Below the pieces are notes generated by a model. The model was not told where the DNA came from and ran no database searches. It saw only the letters and a program-made list of their open reading frames with translations. DNA of 64,000 bases from Anaeromyxobacter soli (GTDB lineage Bacteria; Myxococcota; Myxococcia; Myxococcales; Anaeromyxobacteraceae), in contig NZ_JAKZLF010000013.1 of assembly GCF_022808855.1 (NCBI RefSeq), positions 1 through 64,000 on the forward strand, read 5' to 3'. Positions 44,797 through 53,243 of the stretch are shown here, piece by piece. Made by a program: the position numbers and the translations under genes. How positions within the stretch are numbered: the stretch's first letter is position 1; each line of letters begins with the position of its first letter.

Positions 44797-45531
44797 TTAC
44801 CCCGCGCGGCGGCCGGCGATGGCCGGCGCCGCCTCCCCGGGTCCGCCGTACAGCCAGCGCCCGTGCGCCACGGACTCCGGGTCGACGTCGTTCAGCACCA
44901 CGCCCGCGGCCCGGTCGCCGAGCGACTCGAGCGCGAGCCGCACGACCTGGCGCGGCGTCGCCCCGGCGCGCACGACGAGCACGGCCGCGTCGGCCGCCCC
45001 CGCGAGCCGCTCGCCGTCCGCGAAGGCGAGCGCCGGGGGCGCGTCGAGGACGACGAGGTCGTACGCCGCCCGCAGCTGCTCCACGAGCGCCGCGGTGCGC
45101 GGGTGGCGGATCGCCGCCACCGGGTCACGCACCTCGCCCGCGCACAGCACCGACAGCATGCCGACGCGCACGATGGCCTGGGACAGCTCGGCGGTGCCGT
45201 CGAGCACCTCGGCGACCCCTGCGCGCGGCGCGAGCCCGAACAGGCTCGCCACCGACGGCCGGCGGAGATCCGCGTCGACGAGGACCACTGCGCGCCCTTC
45301 CTGCGCGGCGGTGAGCGCCAGGTTGGCTGCGGTGGTGGTGCGGCCCTCGCCGCGGCTCGCGCTCGTCACGGCGACGACGCGCATGGCGCGGCGCGCCGCG
45401 AGGCGGGCGAGCCGCTGGTAGAGCACGCGGTACTGGTCCGCCGCGGGCGAGTCCGGCGCGGCCAGGGCCACGAGCTTCTTCTCGGGCGCGGCGGCGGGGT
45501 GGGTGGCCTGAAGGGTGTCGGCAGGGATCAT
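44797..45531 (-). CDS. CpsD/BY-kinase-like P-loop ATPase, degenerate
   Basis: 244-residue cytoplasmic protein homologous to the kinase partner of Wzc-type co-polymerases. Walker A' VVLVDADLRRPS and Walker B VLDAPPALA are intact, but Walker A reads SASRGEGRTTTAANLA with Arg 64 where Lys is expected, and the C-terminus (LYGGPGEAAPAIAGRRAG) has no Tyr cluster. It may bind nucleotide without autophosphorylating, or act as a regulatory MinD-like partner. ATG 45531 has GGAGGA upstream. It follows the Wzc-like gene by 31 bp. Confidence 0.8.
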   Translation of the reverse strand: MIPADTLQATHPAAAPEKKLVALAAPDSPAADQYRVLYQRLARLAARRAMRVVAVTSASRGEGRTTTAANLALTAAQEGRAVVLVDADLRRPSVASLFGLAPRAGVAEVLDGTAELSQAIVRVGMLSVLCAGEVRDPVAAIRHPRTAALVEQLRAAYDLVVLDAPPALAFADGERLAGAADAAVLVVRAGATPRQVVRLALESLGDRAAGVVLNDVDPESVAHGRWLYGGPGEAAPAIAGRRAG

Positions 45532-45562
45532 CGGTCCATTCCTCCGATCGATTACGCGCAAG

Positions 45563-46924
45563 TCAGGAAGCCCGCCCGATGCGAGGGATCGCCGCGAGCA
45601 CGGGGATGCCCAGCGTCGCCGCGTCCTCGGGTCCACGCATCGATGCATCGAGCCACTCGGCGATCCCCGCCGCCCCGAGCCCCATCGCGATCGCGGCGAG
45701 CACCGCGATCCACAGGAGCTTGGGCCGGTCGGGGGCGGCCGGCAGCCGGGGCGTGACCGGCGTCTCCACCATCCGGAACATGGTCGGCTGGTCCGCCGCG
45801 AGGAGCTGCTCGGCGGCCGCCGAGTCGGCGCGCCGCGAGAGCGTCGAGGCGTACTTGGCGCGCATCACCTCGTACTCCCGGGACAGGTTCGCGAGCGCCT
45901 GGCCCCAGCGCGGCGCCGCCTCGATCCGCTTCTGGTAGGTGGTCATCTCCTTGCGGAGGGAGGCGATCTGCTCCTCGTGCGCGCGCACCTCGTCGTCGAT
46001 GCGCGCGAGGTGAGCCTGCACGCGCTCCTTCTGGAACTTCTCGAACGCGCCGTCGCGCTGGGAGAGCGCCTCCTGGAACTCGCGCCGAGCGCGCTTCACG
46101 TCGGGGTGATCCGGCCCGTAGGCCGCCTCGGCCGCGTTGAGGCGCCGCAGCGCGGCGTCCAGGCCGGCCTCGGCGAGACCCGGACCGCTCGGGCCCTCCG
46201 GGATGGACGAGAGCACGTCGCCGCGGCGCCGCTGCGCGTCGGCGATCGCGCCGAGCCGCATCTCGATCTGGCTCTGCGCGCGCCCGACCGCGCGGGCGTT
46301 GTCCTCGAGCAGCTCGGGCAGCTCGGCGGTGTGGTCCACCTTGAAGGCGAGGAGCTTCTTCTCCTGCGTCGAGAGCTCCTTGCCCATGTCGTCGACCTGG
46401 CGATCGAGGGTCTCGCGGAGGCTGCGCGCCTGGGCCTCGAGGACCTGACGCGTGAGCTCGCCGTAGTACTTCGGCAGGAGCTCAGCGGCCCGGGCGACCT
46501 TCTCCGGATCCCTGCCGCGCACCTCGACCACGAAGAGCAGCGCGGGCGCGCCGGCGGGGACCTCGCCCTCGAGCCGGACCTCCACGTTCCGCCGCATCTT
46601 GCGGAGCGCCTCGTCCATGTCGTCGCGGAGATCGGGGAAGAAGTCGGTCTCCTTGATCACCCGCTCGAGCACCGGGCGGGCCAGGATGCCGTGCTTGATG
46701 GTCCGCATCCGATCCTCGAACGGCGTGCCGTTCTGGGCCGGGAAGAAGTCGAGCCCCAGCCGCCGCGGCTCGATCTGGACCACCGATTGGGCGGAGTACT
46801 CCGAGGGGACGCCGAGCGCGAGCGCAACCCCGACGACGAGCACCGCGCCTGCGACGACCAGCGCGAGGAGCCGGCGACGCCGCAGCGCCGCGAGGAGATC
46901 CTGCAGGGTGTAGGTCCGTTCCAT
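45563..46924 (-). CDS. Wzz/GumC-family polysaccharide co-polymerase
   Basis: 453-residue inner-membrane protein with a transmembrane helix near residues 20-40, a long periplasmic coiled region (about 150-370, Glu/Arg/Gln-rich, with RREFQEALSQRDGAFEKFQKER), and a second helix near residues 405-425 preceded by a Pro-rich segment (VTPRLPAAPDRPKLLW). It lacks a kinase domain; that role would fall to the next gene. It controls chain length and links the polymerase to the outer-membrane exporter. Confidence 0.87.
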   Translation of the reverse strand: MERTYTLQDLLAALRRRRLLALVVAGAVLVVGVALALGVPSEYSAQSVVQIEPRRLGLDFFPAQNGTPFEDRMRTIKHGILARPVLERVIKETDFFPDLRDDMDEALRKMRRNVEVRLEGEVPAGAPALLFVVEVRGRDPEKVARAAELLPKYYGELTRQVLEAQARSLRETLDRQVDDMGKELSTQEKKLLAFKVDHTAELPELLEDNARAVGRAQSQIEMRLGAIADAQRRRGDVLSSIPEGPSGPGLAEAGLDAALRRLNAAEAAYGPDHPDVKRARREFQEALSQRDGAFEKFQKERVQAHLARIDDEVRAHEEQIASLRKEMTTYQKRIEAAPRWGQALANLSREYEVMRAKYASTLSRRADSAAAEQLLAADQPTMFRMVETPVTPRLPAAPDRPKLLWIAVLAAIAMGLGAAGIAEWLDASMRGPEDAATLGIPVLAAIPRIGRAS

Positions 46925-46940
46925 TCGTCCTTCCTCTTCG

Positions 46941-48065
46941 TCACCGTTCCGGCAGGGTCCAGCCGAGCCGGAGTCCGAACGTCGTTCGCCGCAGCGCGGC
47001 CGACGAATCGTCGAGCCGCGCGAAATGTGTCGCTGCCAGCGCCAAGCGCACCCCTCCCCCGACGAGGAGTGCCGCCTCGCCGTAGGTCACGTAGCCGGTC
47101 ACCGCGTCCCCGCCGCTCGGGGCCCGGCCGGAGCGCCAGATGCCGCCGTCACCGCGGAGCTCGAAGCGCCGCGCGAACCTGCGCGCGAGCCCGAGCTCGA
47201 CCGAGTCGACGAGGCCAGGGCTCGCGGTGTTGCCGAGGCCCAGCCCGTGGGCGAGCTGCGCACGCCCCTCCCAGTCGCGGGAGACGCCGACGAGCTCGAC
47301 GCTGCCCTCGGGGACGACGACCGCGTTGCCGCTCTTCAGCCACAGGGCGGGCCCCGCCGAGCCGTTCACGGTCAGCTGCCGGCTGAGCTCGTACCGCGCG
47401 CGCGCCCTGAGCGCGTGCGCGAAGGCCCAGTCGGTGGCGTCCCGCTCGAAGCCCTGGAACAGCGAGGCCAGGTAGCCGGCCCCGAACGAGAGGCGCCGGC
47501 CGTACCGGTACAGCGCCTCCACGCCGGGCTGGTGCATCGCGCCGCCCGTGCGGTCGTCGAAGCGGACCGTGTCCTCCGTGAGCAGGGCGGCCACGTCCAC
47601 GCGCTCGGAGGCGCGGTACTCGGCCCTGCCCCGGCCGTGGAGGATGAGCGCGGAGTCGCGCCCCGTGCGGAAGACGCCCATCTGCGCGAGCCCCACCGGG
47701 TCGAACGCGTACGCGCCCCGGAAGTCCGCGTGGAGCGTGAGGCGCCGCGTGGTTCGCGCGTCGAGCACGAGCGACCCGCGGTGGTTCCAGCTCCCTCCGG
47801 GCTGCATGCGCTCGTACGTGAGGAAGTCCACGCCGTAGAGCGTGCGGAGCTCCCAGGTGTGATCGCGGAAGCGGAGCCCCACGTCCGGGGACACCCGGCC
47901 GACGCGGTCGCTGCCCGAGCCGTCGTAGAGCACGTTCGAGTCGTAGCCGCCCTCGAGGGTGAGGCGGGCGATGGGATCCACGACCGTGCTCGCCGCCGCC
48001 CGCGCCGCAGCGCAGAGAGACACGGCGCAGAGCGCCGCCCTCCCGAAGCGCCCCGGCGCTCCCAT
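46941..48065 (-). CDS. outer-membrane beta-barrel protein of the polysaccharide locus
   Basis: 374 residues. ATG 48065 (AGAGG 6 nt before) gives a signal peptide (RAALCAVSLCAAARAAAS); ATG 48092 is an alternative. The mature part is strand after strand with alternating residues, for example LTLEGGYDSNVLYDGSGSDRVGRVSPDVGLRFRDHTWELRTLYG, ending TTFGLRLGWTLPER. GYDSNV is a motif of the outer-membrane barrel proteins found in myxobacterial and PEP-CTERM polysaccharide loci. It may be the pore or an anchor; the exact role is inferred from its place between wza and wzc homologues. Confidence 0.75.
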   Translation of the reverse strand: MGAPGRFGRAALCAVSLCAAARAAASTVVDPIARLTLEGGYDSNVLYDGSGSDRVGRVSPDVGLRFRDHTWELRTLYGVDFLTYERMQPGGSWNHRGSLVLDARTTRRLTLHADFRGAYAFDPVGLAQMGVFRTGRDSALILHGRGRAEYRASERVDVAALLTEDTVRFDDRTGGAMHQPGVEALYRYGRRLSFGAGYLASLFQGFERDATDWAFAHALRARARYELSRQLTVNGSAGPALWLKSGNAVVVPEGSVELVGVSRDWEGRAQLAHGLGLGNTASPGLVDSVELGLARRFARRFELRGDGGIWRSGRAPSGGDAVTGYVTYGEAALLVGGGVRLALAATHFARLDDSSAALRRTTFGLRLGWTLPER

Positions 48066-48108
48066 CGCCCACCTCTTCCTCGGCCCTCTCATGGTCGGCA
48101 CCGTCCCG

Positions 48109-48690
48109 CTACGGCACGTAGAGGACGTCGCCGCCCCTGAGCCAGAGCGCACCCTCCGCCTCCCCCTTCACCAGCTCGTCGAACGAGAGCTTCACTCGAT
48201 CGGTCTTCCCGTTCGCTCCCTGGCGGAGCCAGCTCACCTCGCCGCGGGCGAACTCGGTGCGCCCGCCGGCGAGCGCGATCGCCTGCACCACCGACATGGG
48301 ACCGCGCAGCGGGAACCCGCCAGGGCGCGTCACCTCGCCGAGCACGTACACCCGCGGTCCGTTGATCTCCCGGACCAGCACGGCCACGGCCGCGTCCTTG
48401 ATGTACGGGCCGAGCGCCTTCGTGAGGCCCTGCTGCAGCTCCCCCGGCGTCTTGCCTGCCGCGTCCATCTCCCCCGCGAGCGGAAGCGAGATCTTGCCGT
48501 CCGGCCGGACGGGCACGACCCGCGTCAGCTCTGGCTCGTGCCAGACGACGACCTCGAGCACGTCCTCGCGCCCGATGCGGTACTCGCCCACTTCGGGCCG
48601 GGGATCCGGCCGCTGCGAGGCCCCCGACGAAGCGCACCCCGTCGCGGCGAGGAGAATGCCGGCCACCACTGCCCTCTTCGAGAACGCCAT
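48109..48690 (-). CDS. polysaccharide export lipoprotein (Wza family)
   Basis: 193-residue outer-membrane export protein. The signal peptide ends in a lipobox (ILLAATGC, Cys near residue 19). The Poly_export domain starts at YRIGREDVLEVVVWHEPELTRVVPVRPDGKISLPLAGEMDAAG and a SLBB-type block follows (VYVLGEVTRPGGFPLRGPMSVVQAIALAGG). It is shorter than E. coli Wza and lacks the C-terminal amphipathic helix, so the barrel gene next door may complete the exit pore. A strong ribosome site (GGAGG) precedes the ATG, and a sigma-54 promoter lies upstream. Confidence 0.88.
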   Translation of the reverse strand: MAFSKRAVVAGILLAATGCASSGASQRPDPRPEVGEYRIGREDVLEVVVWHEPELTRVVPVRPDGKISLPLAGEMDAAGKTPGELQQGLTKALGPYIKDAAVAVLVREINGPRVYVLGEVTRPGGFPLRGPMSVVQAIALAGGRTEFARGEVSWLRQGANGKTDRVKLSFDELVKGEAEGALWLRGGDVLYVP

Positions 48691-48737
48691 CCAATTCCTC
48701 CCGGGACTCCCCGTCCCGAAACGACTCCCTCGCATCG

Positions 48738-48753
48738 AGCACACCTCGTGCCA
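48738..48753 (-). promoter_or_regulatory. sigma-54 (-24/-12) promoter for the exopolysaccharide operon
   Basis: The minus strand reads TGGCACGAGGTGTGCT, against the sigma-54 consensus TGGCACG-N4-TTGCT; only one consensus base differs, and GG and GC keep the right spacing. Transcription would start about 12 bp downstream, leaving a 35-nt leader before the wza start at 48690. A sigma-54-dependent regulator is encoded nearby at 49310-50776. Confidence 0.7.
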
Positions 48754-49024
48754 CGACGCGTCGTTCACCCCGAGCGAACTCCACGCCACGCGTCGCCGCT
48801 CCTCCAGCGCACGTCGTCCACGCGATCCGGCGTGCGGCCACGAACGCGACGCGCGAGCGAGCGGCTGCCGCCGAGAGCGGGTTCCGGTGCGACGCTGAGG
48901 AACTTTTTTCCCTCGCGTGGGAACGGACGTGCCTGCGTTGCCGCGGCGACGAGGCGGGATGACGTTCTCCCTGGACGCGGCAGGATGGACCGGCAGTCGG
49001 CGCCGGTATGGAGGGCGGGAAGGC

Positions 49025-49222
49025 ATGCTGAGGGCGGCGGCGTGGACGCTGGGCCTGTTCGGGGTCGGCACTTCGGTCGTTGGACTGTTTCCGGAATCGG
49101 CATGGGTCGAGCCGATCGTGCTGCTCGCGCTCGGGATCGCGTTCCTGTACGTGAGCGCGCGCACCGGCTTCCGCGAGCGCCGCTCGCGCGGCGAGCTCGC
49201 CCCCAAGCAGGCTGCGGCCTGA
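49025..49222 (+). CDS. small membrane protein, 65 residues
   Basis: Two hydrophobic segments (AAAWTLGLFGVGTSVVGLF and WVEPIVLLALGIAFLYVSAR) and a short basic tail. GGGAAGG just before ATG 49025 supports this start; in-frame ATG and GTG codons up to 48917 would add a non-hydrophobic tail. I do not recognise a family. It is divergent from wza and convergent with the sigma-54 regulator, separated from the latter by a terminator. Confidence 0.5.
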   Translation: MLRAAAWTLGLFGVGTSVVGLFPESAWVEPIVLLALGIAFLYVSARTGFRERRSRGELAPKQAAA

Positions 49223-49268
49223 GCTTTCCGGCGGGAGGGGCGCATCGGATCTCCGGGGGGGGACCAGG

Positions 49269-49302
49269 GCGCGGCGCGGCTCCTCGCGGGGCCGCGCCGC
49301 GC
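49269..49302. terminator. bidirectional intrinsic terminator
   Basis: GCGCGGCGCGGC and GCCGCGCCGCGC form a perfect 12-bp stem with a 10-nt loop, followed on the plus strand by TGCTTTCT. It lies between the convergent stops at 49222 and 49310. Confidence 0.8.
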
Positions 49303-49309
49303 TGCTTTC

Positions 49310-50776
49310 TCACTCGATCGTCGCCGCGTCTCGCGGGTCGACGATCCCGCAGTCCTTGATCTTGTAGAGCAGCGCCTTGTAGCTGACCTGCAGGCGCTTC
49401 GCGGCCTTCCGCTTGTTCCAGCCGGTCCGCATGAGCGCGCGGAGGATCGCCTCGCGCTCCGCGATGCGCGCGGCCCGCCGGGCCACGTCCTTGAGCGGCG
49501 CGTCCTCCGGGAGCGCCGGGCCCTCGCCCGGGCGGTGGACGCCGTTGACCCCGGGCGCTGCCGGCGGATGGGCCCCCGCGGCGACGAGCGCCGGCGGCGA
49601 GCCGCCGAGCTCACCCAGGACCATCGCGGGATCGCGCAGGACGACGAGCCGTCGCACGAGGTTCTCGAGCTCCCGGACGTTCCCGGGCCAGTCGTAGGCG
49701 TGGAAGCGCTCCATCACCTCGGCCGGGATCTCCTCGAGCCCGCCCCGGTAGCGCTGCCGGTACTTGTCGACGAAGTGCCGCACGAGGGGACCGATCTCCT
49801 CGCGCCGCTCGCGGAGGGGCGGGACCCGGATCGTGACGACGTTCAGCCGGTAGAAGAGATCCTCCCGGAACGTGCCCTGCCGGATGGCCGCCTCGAGGTT
49901 GCGGTTCGTCGCGACCACGACGCGGGCGTCCACGCGCACCGGGCGCTTGCCGCCCACCCGGTAGAACTCCTCGTCCTGGAGGACCTGCAGCAGCTTCGCC
50001 TGCAGCCGCGGATCCATCTCGCCGATCTCGTCGAGGAAGATCGTCCCCCGGTGAGCCAGCTCGAACTTGCCGGGCTTCTCCGCGTGCGCTCCCGTGAACG
50101 CCCCCTTCTCGTGTCCGAAGAGCTCGCTCTCGAGGAGCTCTCCCGGAAGGGCCGCGCAGTTGATCTTCACGAAGGGGCGGCCCGCGCGGTGGCTGGTCGC
50201 GTGGATCCGCCGAGCGATCACGTCCTTGCCGACGCCGCTCTCGCCGATGAGCAGCACCGGCACGTCCGTGTCGGCGATCCGGTTCACCAGCGACCAGACG
50301 CGCTCCATCGGGCCGGAGAGCGGGGTGGTGGGCAAGAGGTCGCCGTCGCCCGACTCGGCCACGACCGCTGCGACGCGCGCCTCGGCGACGTCGGGGGGAC
50401 GCCGTCCGGGTCCGTCGAGGGCGCGGCGCAGCACGAGGTTCAGCTCGGAGACCTCGAAGGGCTTCGGGAGGTAGTCGTTCGCGCCGAGCTTCATCGCACG
50501 GACGACGTCCTCCGCCTGCGCCAGCGCCGACATGACGATCACCGGGACGCGCGGGTCGCGCTCGCGGATGCGCCGGAGGACCTCGAACCCGTCGGGCTCG
50601 GGGATCACCAGATCGAGCAGCACGGCGTGGGGGCTGGAGTTCGCGATCGCCGCCAGCGCCTCGACGCCGTTGCGAAGGGGGCGCACGCGATATCCCGCGG
50701 TCGCGAGGAACTCGCAGAGCGCCTCGCGGGCGTCGTCGTCGTCCTCGATGACCAGTACGGTGCAGTCTTTGTCCAT
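49310..50776 (-). CDS. sigma-54-dependent response regulator (NtrC type)
   Basis: 488 residues in three domains: receiver (phospho-acceptor Asp about 55 in AVLLDLVIPEPDG), AAA+ ATPase (Walker A GESGVGKD, ELFGHEKGAFTGA loop that contacts sigma-54, Walker B GTIFLDEIGEM, arginine-finger region FREDLFYRLNV), and a Fis-type helix-turn-helix at the end (WNKRKAAKRLQVSYKALLYKI). It activates sigma-54 promoters when phosphorylated. No kinase gene is adjacent, so its partner is elsewhere. Start ATG 50776 places MDKDCTVLVIEDDDD at the N-terminus, where receivers begin. Confidence 0.93.
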   Translation of the reverse strand: MDKDCTVLVIEDDDDAREALCEFLATAGYRVRPLRNGVEALAAIANSSPHAVLLDLVIPEPDGFEVLRRIRERDPRVPVIVMSALAQAEDVVRAMKLGANDYLPKPFEVSELNLVLRRALDGPGRRPPDVAEARVAAVVAESGDGDLLPTTPLSGPMERVWSLVNRIADTDVPVLLIGESGVGKDVIARRIHATSHRAGRPFVKINCAALPGELLESELFGHEKGAFTGAHAEKPGKFELAHRGTIFLDEIGEMDPRLQAKLLQVLQDEEFYRVGGKRPVRVDARVVVATNRNLEAAIRQGTFREDLFYRLNVVTIRVPPLRERREEIGPLVRHFVDKYRQRYRGGLEEIPAEVMERFHAYDWPGNVRELENLVRRLVVLRDPAMVLGELGGSPPALVAAGAHPPAAPGVNGVHRPGEGPALPEDAPLKDVARRAARIAEREAILRALMRTGWNKRKAAKRLQVSYKALLYKIKDCGIVDPRDAATIE

Positions 50777-50931
50777 CGTCGTTCCGCCGGCGGGGAGGTG
50801 CTTGCCGCCGGTGTGAAAATGGAACGACCAGGTGTTCCCGGCACCGGCCCTAACGCGGCGGCTGACGGCCGAGCGAGCGCTTCGCTTCGCTTTCGCGTGG
50901 AGGCGTTCCATGACATACCGGGGCCGTGCGG

Positions 50932-51189
50932 ATGTCCCGTTCCCGTCTCCTCCTCCGGGCGGTCCTGCTCGCGACGGGAGGCGCGTTCATGCTGTGGAAG
51001 GCGTACGACTCCGCCCGCGGCGCGCGCGCGCTGCAGGGCGGCGAGGCGACGCTCCTCGATCGCGTCGCGCTCGTCGAGGCGCTCGTCGGCGTCCTCGCGC
51101 TCGGCGCGGCGTTCGTGGCCGCCGCCGCGCTTCGACCGCGCCGCAGGAAGCGCACGCTCACCCTCGGCGACGCGGATCGCCGGCCCTGA
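50932..51189 (+). CDS. small membrane protein, 85 residues
   Basis: Two hydrophobic segments (LLLRAVLLATGGAFMLWKAY and VEALVGVLALGAAFVAAAAL) with a basic C-terminus (RPRRRKRTLTLGDADRRP). I chose ATG 50932; GTG 50926 is in frame. A better ribosome site (GGAGG) precedes ATG 50910, but that is another frame without hydrophobic character. No family is recognised. It is divergent from the sigma-54 regulator. Confidence 0.45.
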   Translation: MSRSRLLLRAVLLATGGAFMLWKAYDSARGARALQGGEATLLDRVALVEALVGVLALGAAFVAAAALRPRRRKRTLTLGDADRRP

Positions 51190-51204
51190 CGCCGCTCCGA
51201 GCCC

Positions 51205-51352
51205 CGGCGCGCGGCTCGCGGAGCTCGGCCCGCCCGGTCTCCCGGTGATCGTGTACTGCGAGACGGGGAGGAAGAGCGCCGCGGTCGCTCGCGCGCTCGC
51301 AGAGCTCGGCTACTCGCGCGTCTACGATCTCGGCGCGCGCTCCAGCTGGTGA
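51205..51352 (+). pseudogene. rhodanese-domain remnant
   Basis: The plus-strand frame ending at 51352 contains ARLAELGPPGLPVIVYCETG, then RKSAAVARALAELGYSRVYDLGARSSW, the second half of a rhodanese domain with the active-site Cys loop (CETGRKS). The first half (the DVR...GHIPGA part) is missing and no start codon with a ribosome site precedes the piece. I read it as a decayed gene. Expression as a very short protein cannot be ruled out. Confidence 0.5.
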
Positions 51353-51404
51353 TCGGTGGAAGGGGCGACGCGCGCTCCCGGGCGGGAACCCCTCGCGGCG
51401 CTCT

Positions 51405-53243
51405 TCAATAGAGGCGGGCGAGCTCCGCGCCCGAGTAGTAGCTGCCCAGGATCTCGCGGTACCCCTGGCCGGCCTGCGCACGCCCCACCGCGCCCCACTG
51501 GCACATCCCCGCGCCGTGGCCCCACCCCCCGCCGCGCAGGACGACGCCGTCGCTGGTGGGCTCCACCACGAACATCGCGGAGGGCAGCTCGCCGAGGAGC
51601 CGCCGGATGCGGAGCTCACCGGCGATCTCGACGCGCCCACGCTCGCCCTCGACGGCGAGGCGGCGGGCGCGACCCGACACGCCGCGCGCGCCGACCGCGA
51701 TGGCGCGCACATGACCGACCCCGAGCTGCGCGGCCGCCGCGTCGAGCTCCGCGGCCGAGAGGCGGCGCTCCCATCGGAAACGCGTCATGCCCGGCGTGGA
51801 GGGCCGGCGGCACCACGCGTCTCCGGGCTCGGCGAGGAACGCGCGGAGCCTCGCCTCGTCGGCGAGCCCTTCCTTCCATCTCGCCGCCTGGGCCGCGGGA
51901 AGATCAGGCCGTCCACGCAGGCTCGCGCTCGCGGCGCCGCCCCAGACGAGCTCGTTGTGCTCCCCGTGGCCGCCGCAGGTCGCGGAGTACACGGCGTCGA
52001 CGAGCGCCTGGTCCGCCGCGCCGAAGAGCGTCTCCCCGCGCGTGGTGCGCACCGCCTCGTCCGTGCGCGAGGTCCGCGCGCCGTCGCCGCGGTACGCCTG
52101 ACAGTGAACCTCGGCGCACAGCATGAACGGGTCGGCCGAGTGGCGCGCGCCGAGCTGCGCGAGGACGTTCGAGCGGGCGGTGACCGCCTGGGCCTTGAGG
52201 GCCTCGAGCGGCGAGGACGCCGGCATCTCGCTGGGGACGAGCCCGCGCAGGAGCTCCTCGAGCGGGACCCCGTGGATGGCGGCGATCCCCCCGTGCGCGT
52301 CCAGCGTGACGAACAGTCGGCCTCCGTAGGCCCTGTCCTCGCGCGCCCGGCCGCGAGGACCGCGATCGTGCTCGACGCCCTCGACGAGGAACCCGGCGTC
52401 TCCCGCGACGTCCAGCCACAGCGCCGCGTCCGCCTCGCCGAGCGGCGCGCCGCCCTCGCCGCGGAGCTCGAGCGTCCCGCGCGGCCGGGCGACCACCTCT
52501 GCGCTCAGCGCCGGCTGCTCCCCGAACCGCTCGCGCAGCGACGCGCCGGTCGCCCGCGCCGCCTCGAGCGAGCCGTCTCCCTCGGCGACGAGGAGCTCGC
52601 GGCGCGCGTCCACCACCCGGCCGCCGACGCCGTACACCGTGCCGGTCACGCGGGAGCGCACCGGCACACCTCGCGCCGCCCAGGTGCGCCGCGCCTCGTC
52701 CAGCGCGGCACGCGCCGCGAGCGGCGCCTCCGCGAGCAGGGCGTGGTGAACGACGATCGCGGGCGCCGCCTCGCGCGCGCGGACCGTGAGCCGGGCACCG
52801 GCAGGGACCTCGACGACGGTCCCCCCTCGCAGCGTGATCCGCCCGGGGGCGCGGGCGCGGAACGCGATCTCGCGCTGCCCCTCCATCAGCCGGATCGTGA
52901 CGAGCGGCTCGCCGTCTCGCGTGAACGCGAGGCGGTGGGCCCAGAGGAGCTCGAGGGGATCGGCGAGATCGGCCGCGGGAGGGGGAGCGAGGGGAGCGGG
53001 CGCCGGAGGCGGGATGGCGGTCGGGGTCGGGGTCGGGGTCGAGGTCGAGGTCGGGGTGGGGGTCGGGGTCGAGGTAGGGGTCGAGGTCAGGGCCGGGGCG
53101 GGGGTGGAGATCGACGGCGACGGCGACGGCGAGGTCGAGCTCGGGGCGTGCTCCACCCTCCCCGTGCCTCCCACCTCGTTCCGCCCGATCGCGCACGCGA
53201 GCAGCGCGGCGACGGCGAACCCCAGGGCTCCGCGGCTCCTCAC
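51405..53243 (-). CDS. SpoIID/LytB-domain lipoprotein
   Basis: 612 residues. A signal peptide with a lipobox-like LLAC (about residue 16) is followed by a low-complexity Ser/Thr/Pro linker (residues about 45-80), a Pro-rich piece, a beta region, then a SpoIID domain from about residue 300: PLEELLRGLVPSEMPASSPLEALKAQAVTARSNVLAQ, YSATCGGHGEHNELVWGG, and GGWGHGAGMCQWGAVGRAQAG near the C-terminus. SpoIID cleaves peptidoglycan glycan strands that lack stem peptides. The GTG start overlaps the HAMP gene stop by 4 bp. It acts in the periplasm or outer membrane. Confidence 0.85.
   Translation of the reverse strand: MRSRGALGFAVAALLACAIGRNEVGGTGRVEHAPSSTSPSPSPSISTPAPALTSTPTSTPTPTPTSTSTPTPTPTAIPPPAPAPLAPPPAADLADPLELLWAHRLAFTRDGEPLVTIRLMEGQREIAFRARAPGRITLRGGTVVEVPAGARLTVRAREAAPAIVVHHALLAEAPLAARAALDEARRTWAARGVPVRSRVTGTVYGVGGRVVDARRELLVAEGDGSLEAARATGASLRERFGEQPALSAEVVARPRGTLELRGEGGAPLGEADAALWLDVAGDAGFLVEGVEHDRGPRGRAREDRAYGGRLFVTLDAHGGIAAIHGVPLEELLRGLVPSEMPASSPLEALKAQAVTARSNVLAQLGARHSADPFMLCAEVHCQAYRGDGARTSRTDEAVRTTRGETLFGAADQALVDAVYSATCGGHGEHNELVWGGAASASLRGRPDLPAAQAARWKEGLADEARLRAFLAEPGDAWCRRPSTPGMTRFRWERRLSAAELDAAAAQLGVGHVRAIAVGARGVSGRARRLAVEGERGRVEIAGELRIRRLLGELPSAMFVVEPTSDGVVLRGGGWGHGAGMCQWGAVGRAQAGQGYREILGSYYSGAELARLY
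53020..53090. repeat. hexanucleotide repeat tract in the SpoIID-like gene
   Basis: About 11 copies of a 6-bp unit, mostly GGGGTC and GAGGTC on the plus strand, encode a Ser/Thr-Pro linker. Copy changes keep the reading frame, so only linker length would vary. Confidence 0.75.

Noticed and set aside
53020-53090. Tandem units as a CRISPR array
   Set aside because: Units are 6 bp with no spacers and lie inside a coding frame for a Ser/Thr-Pro linker; no cas genes are present anywhere in the window.
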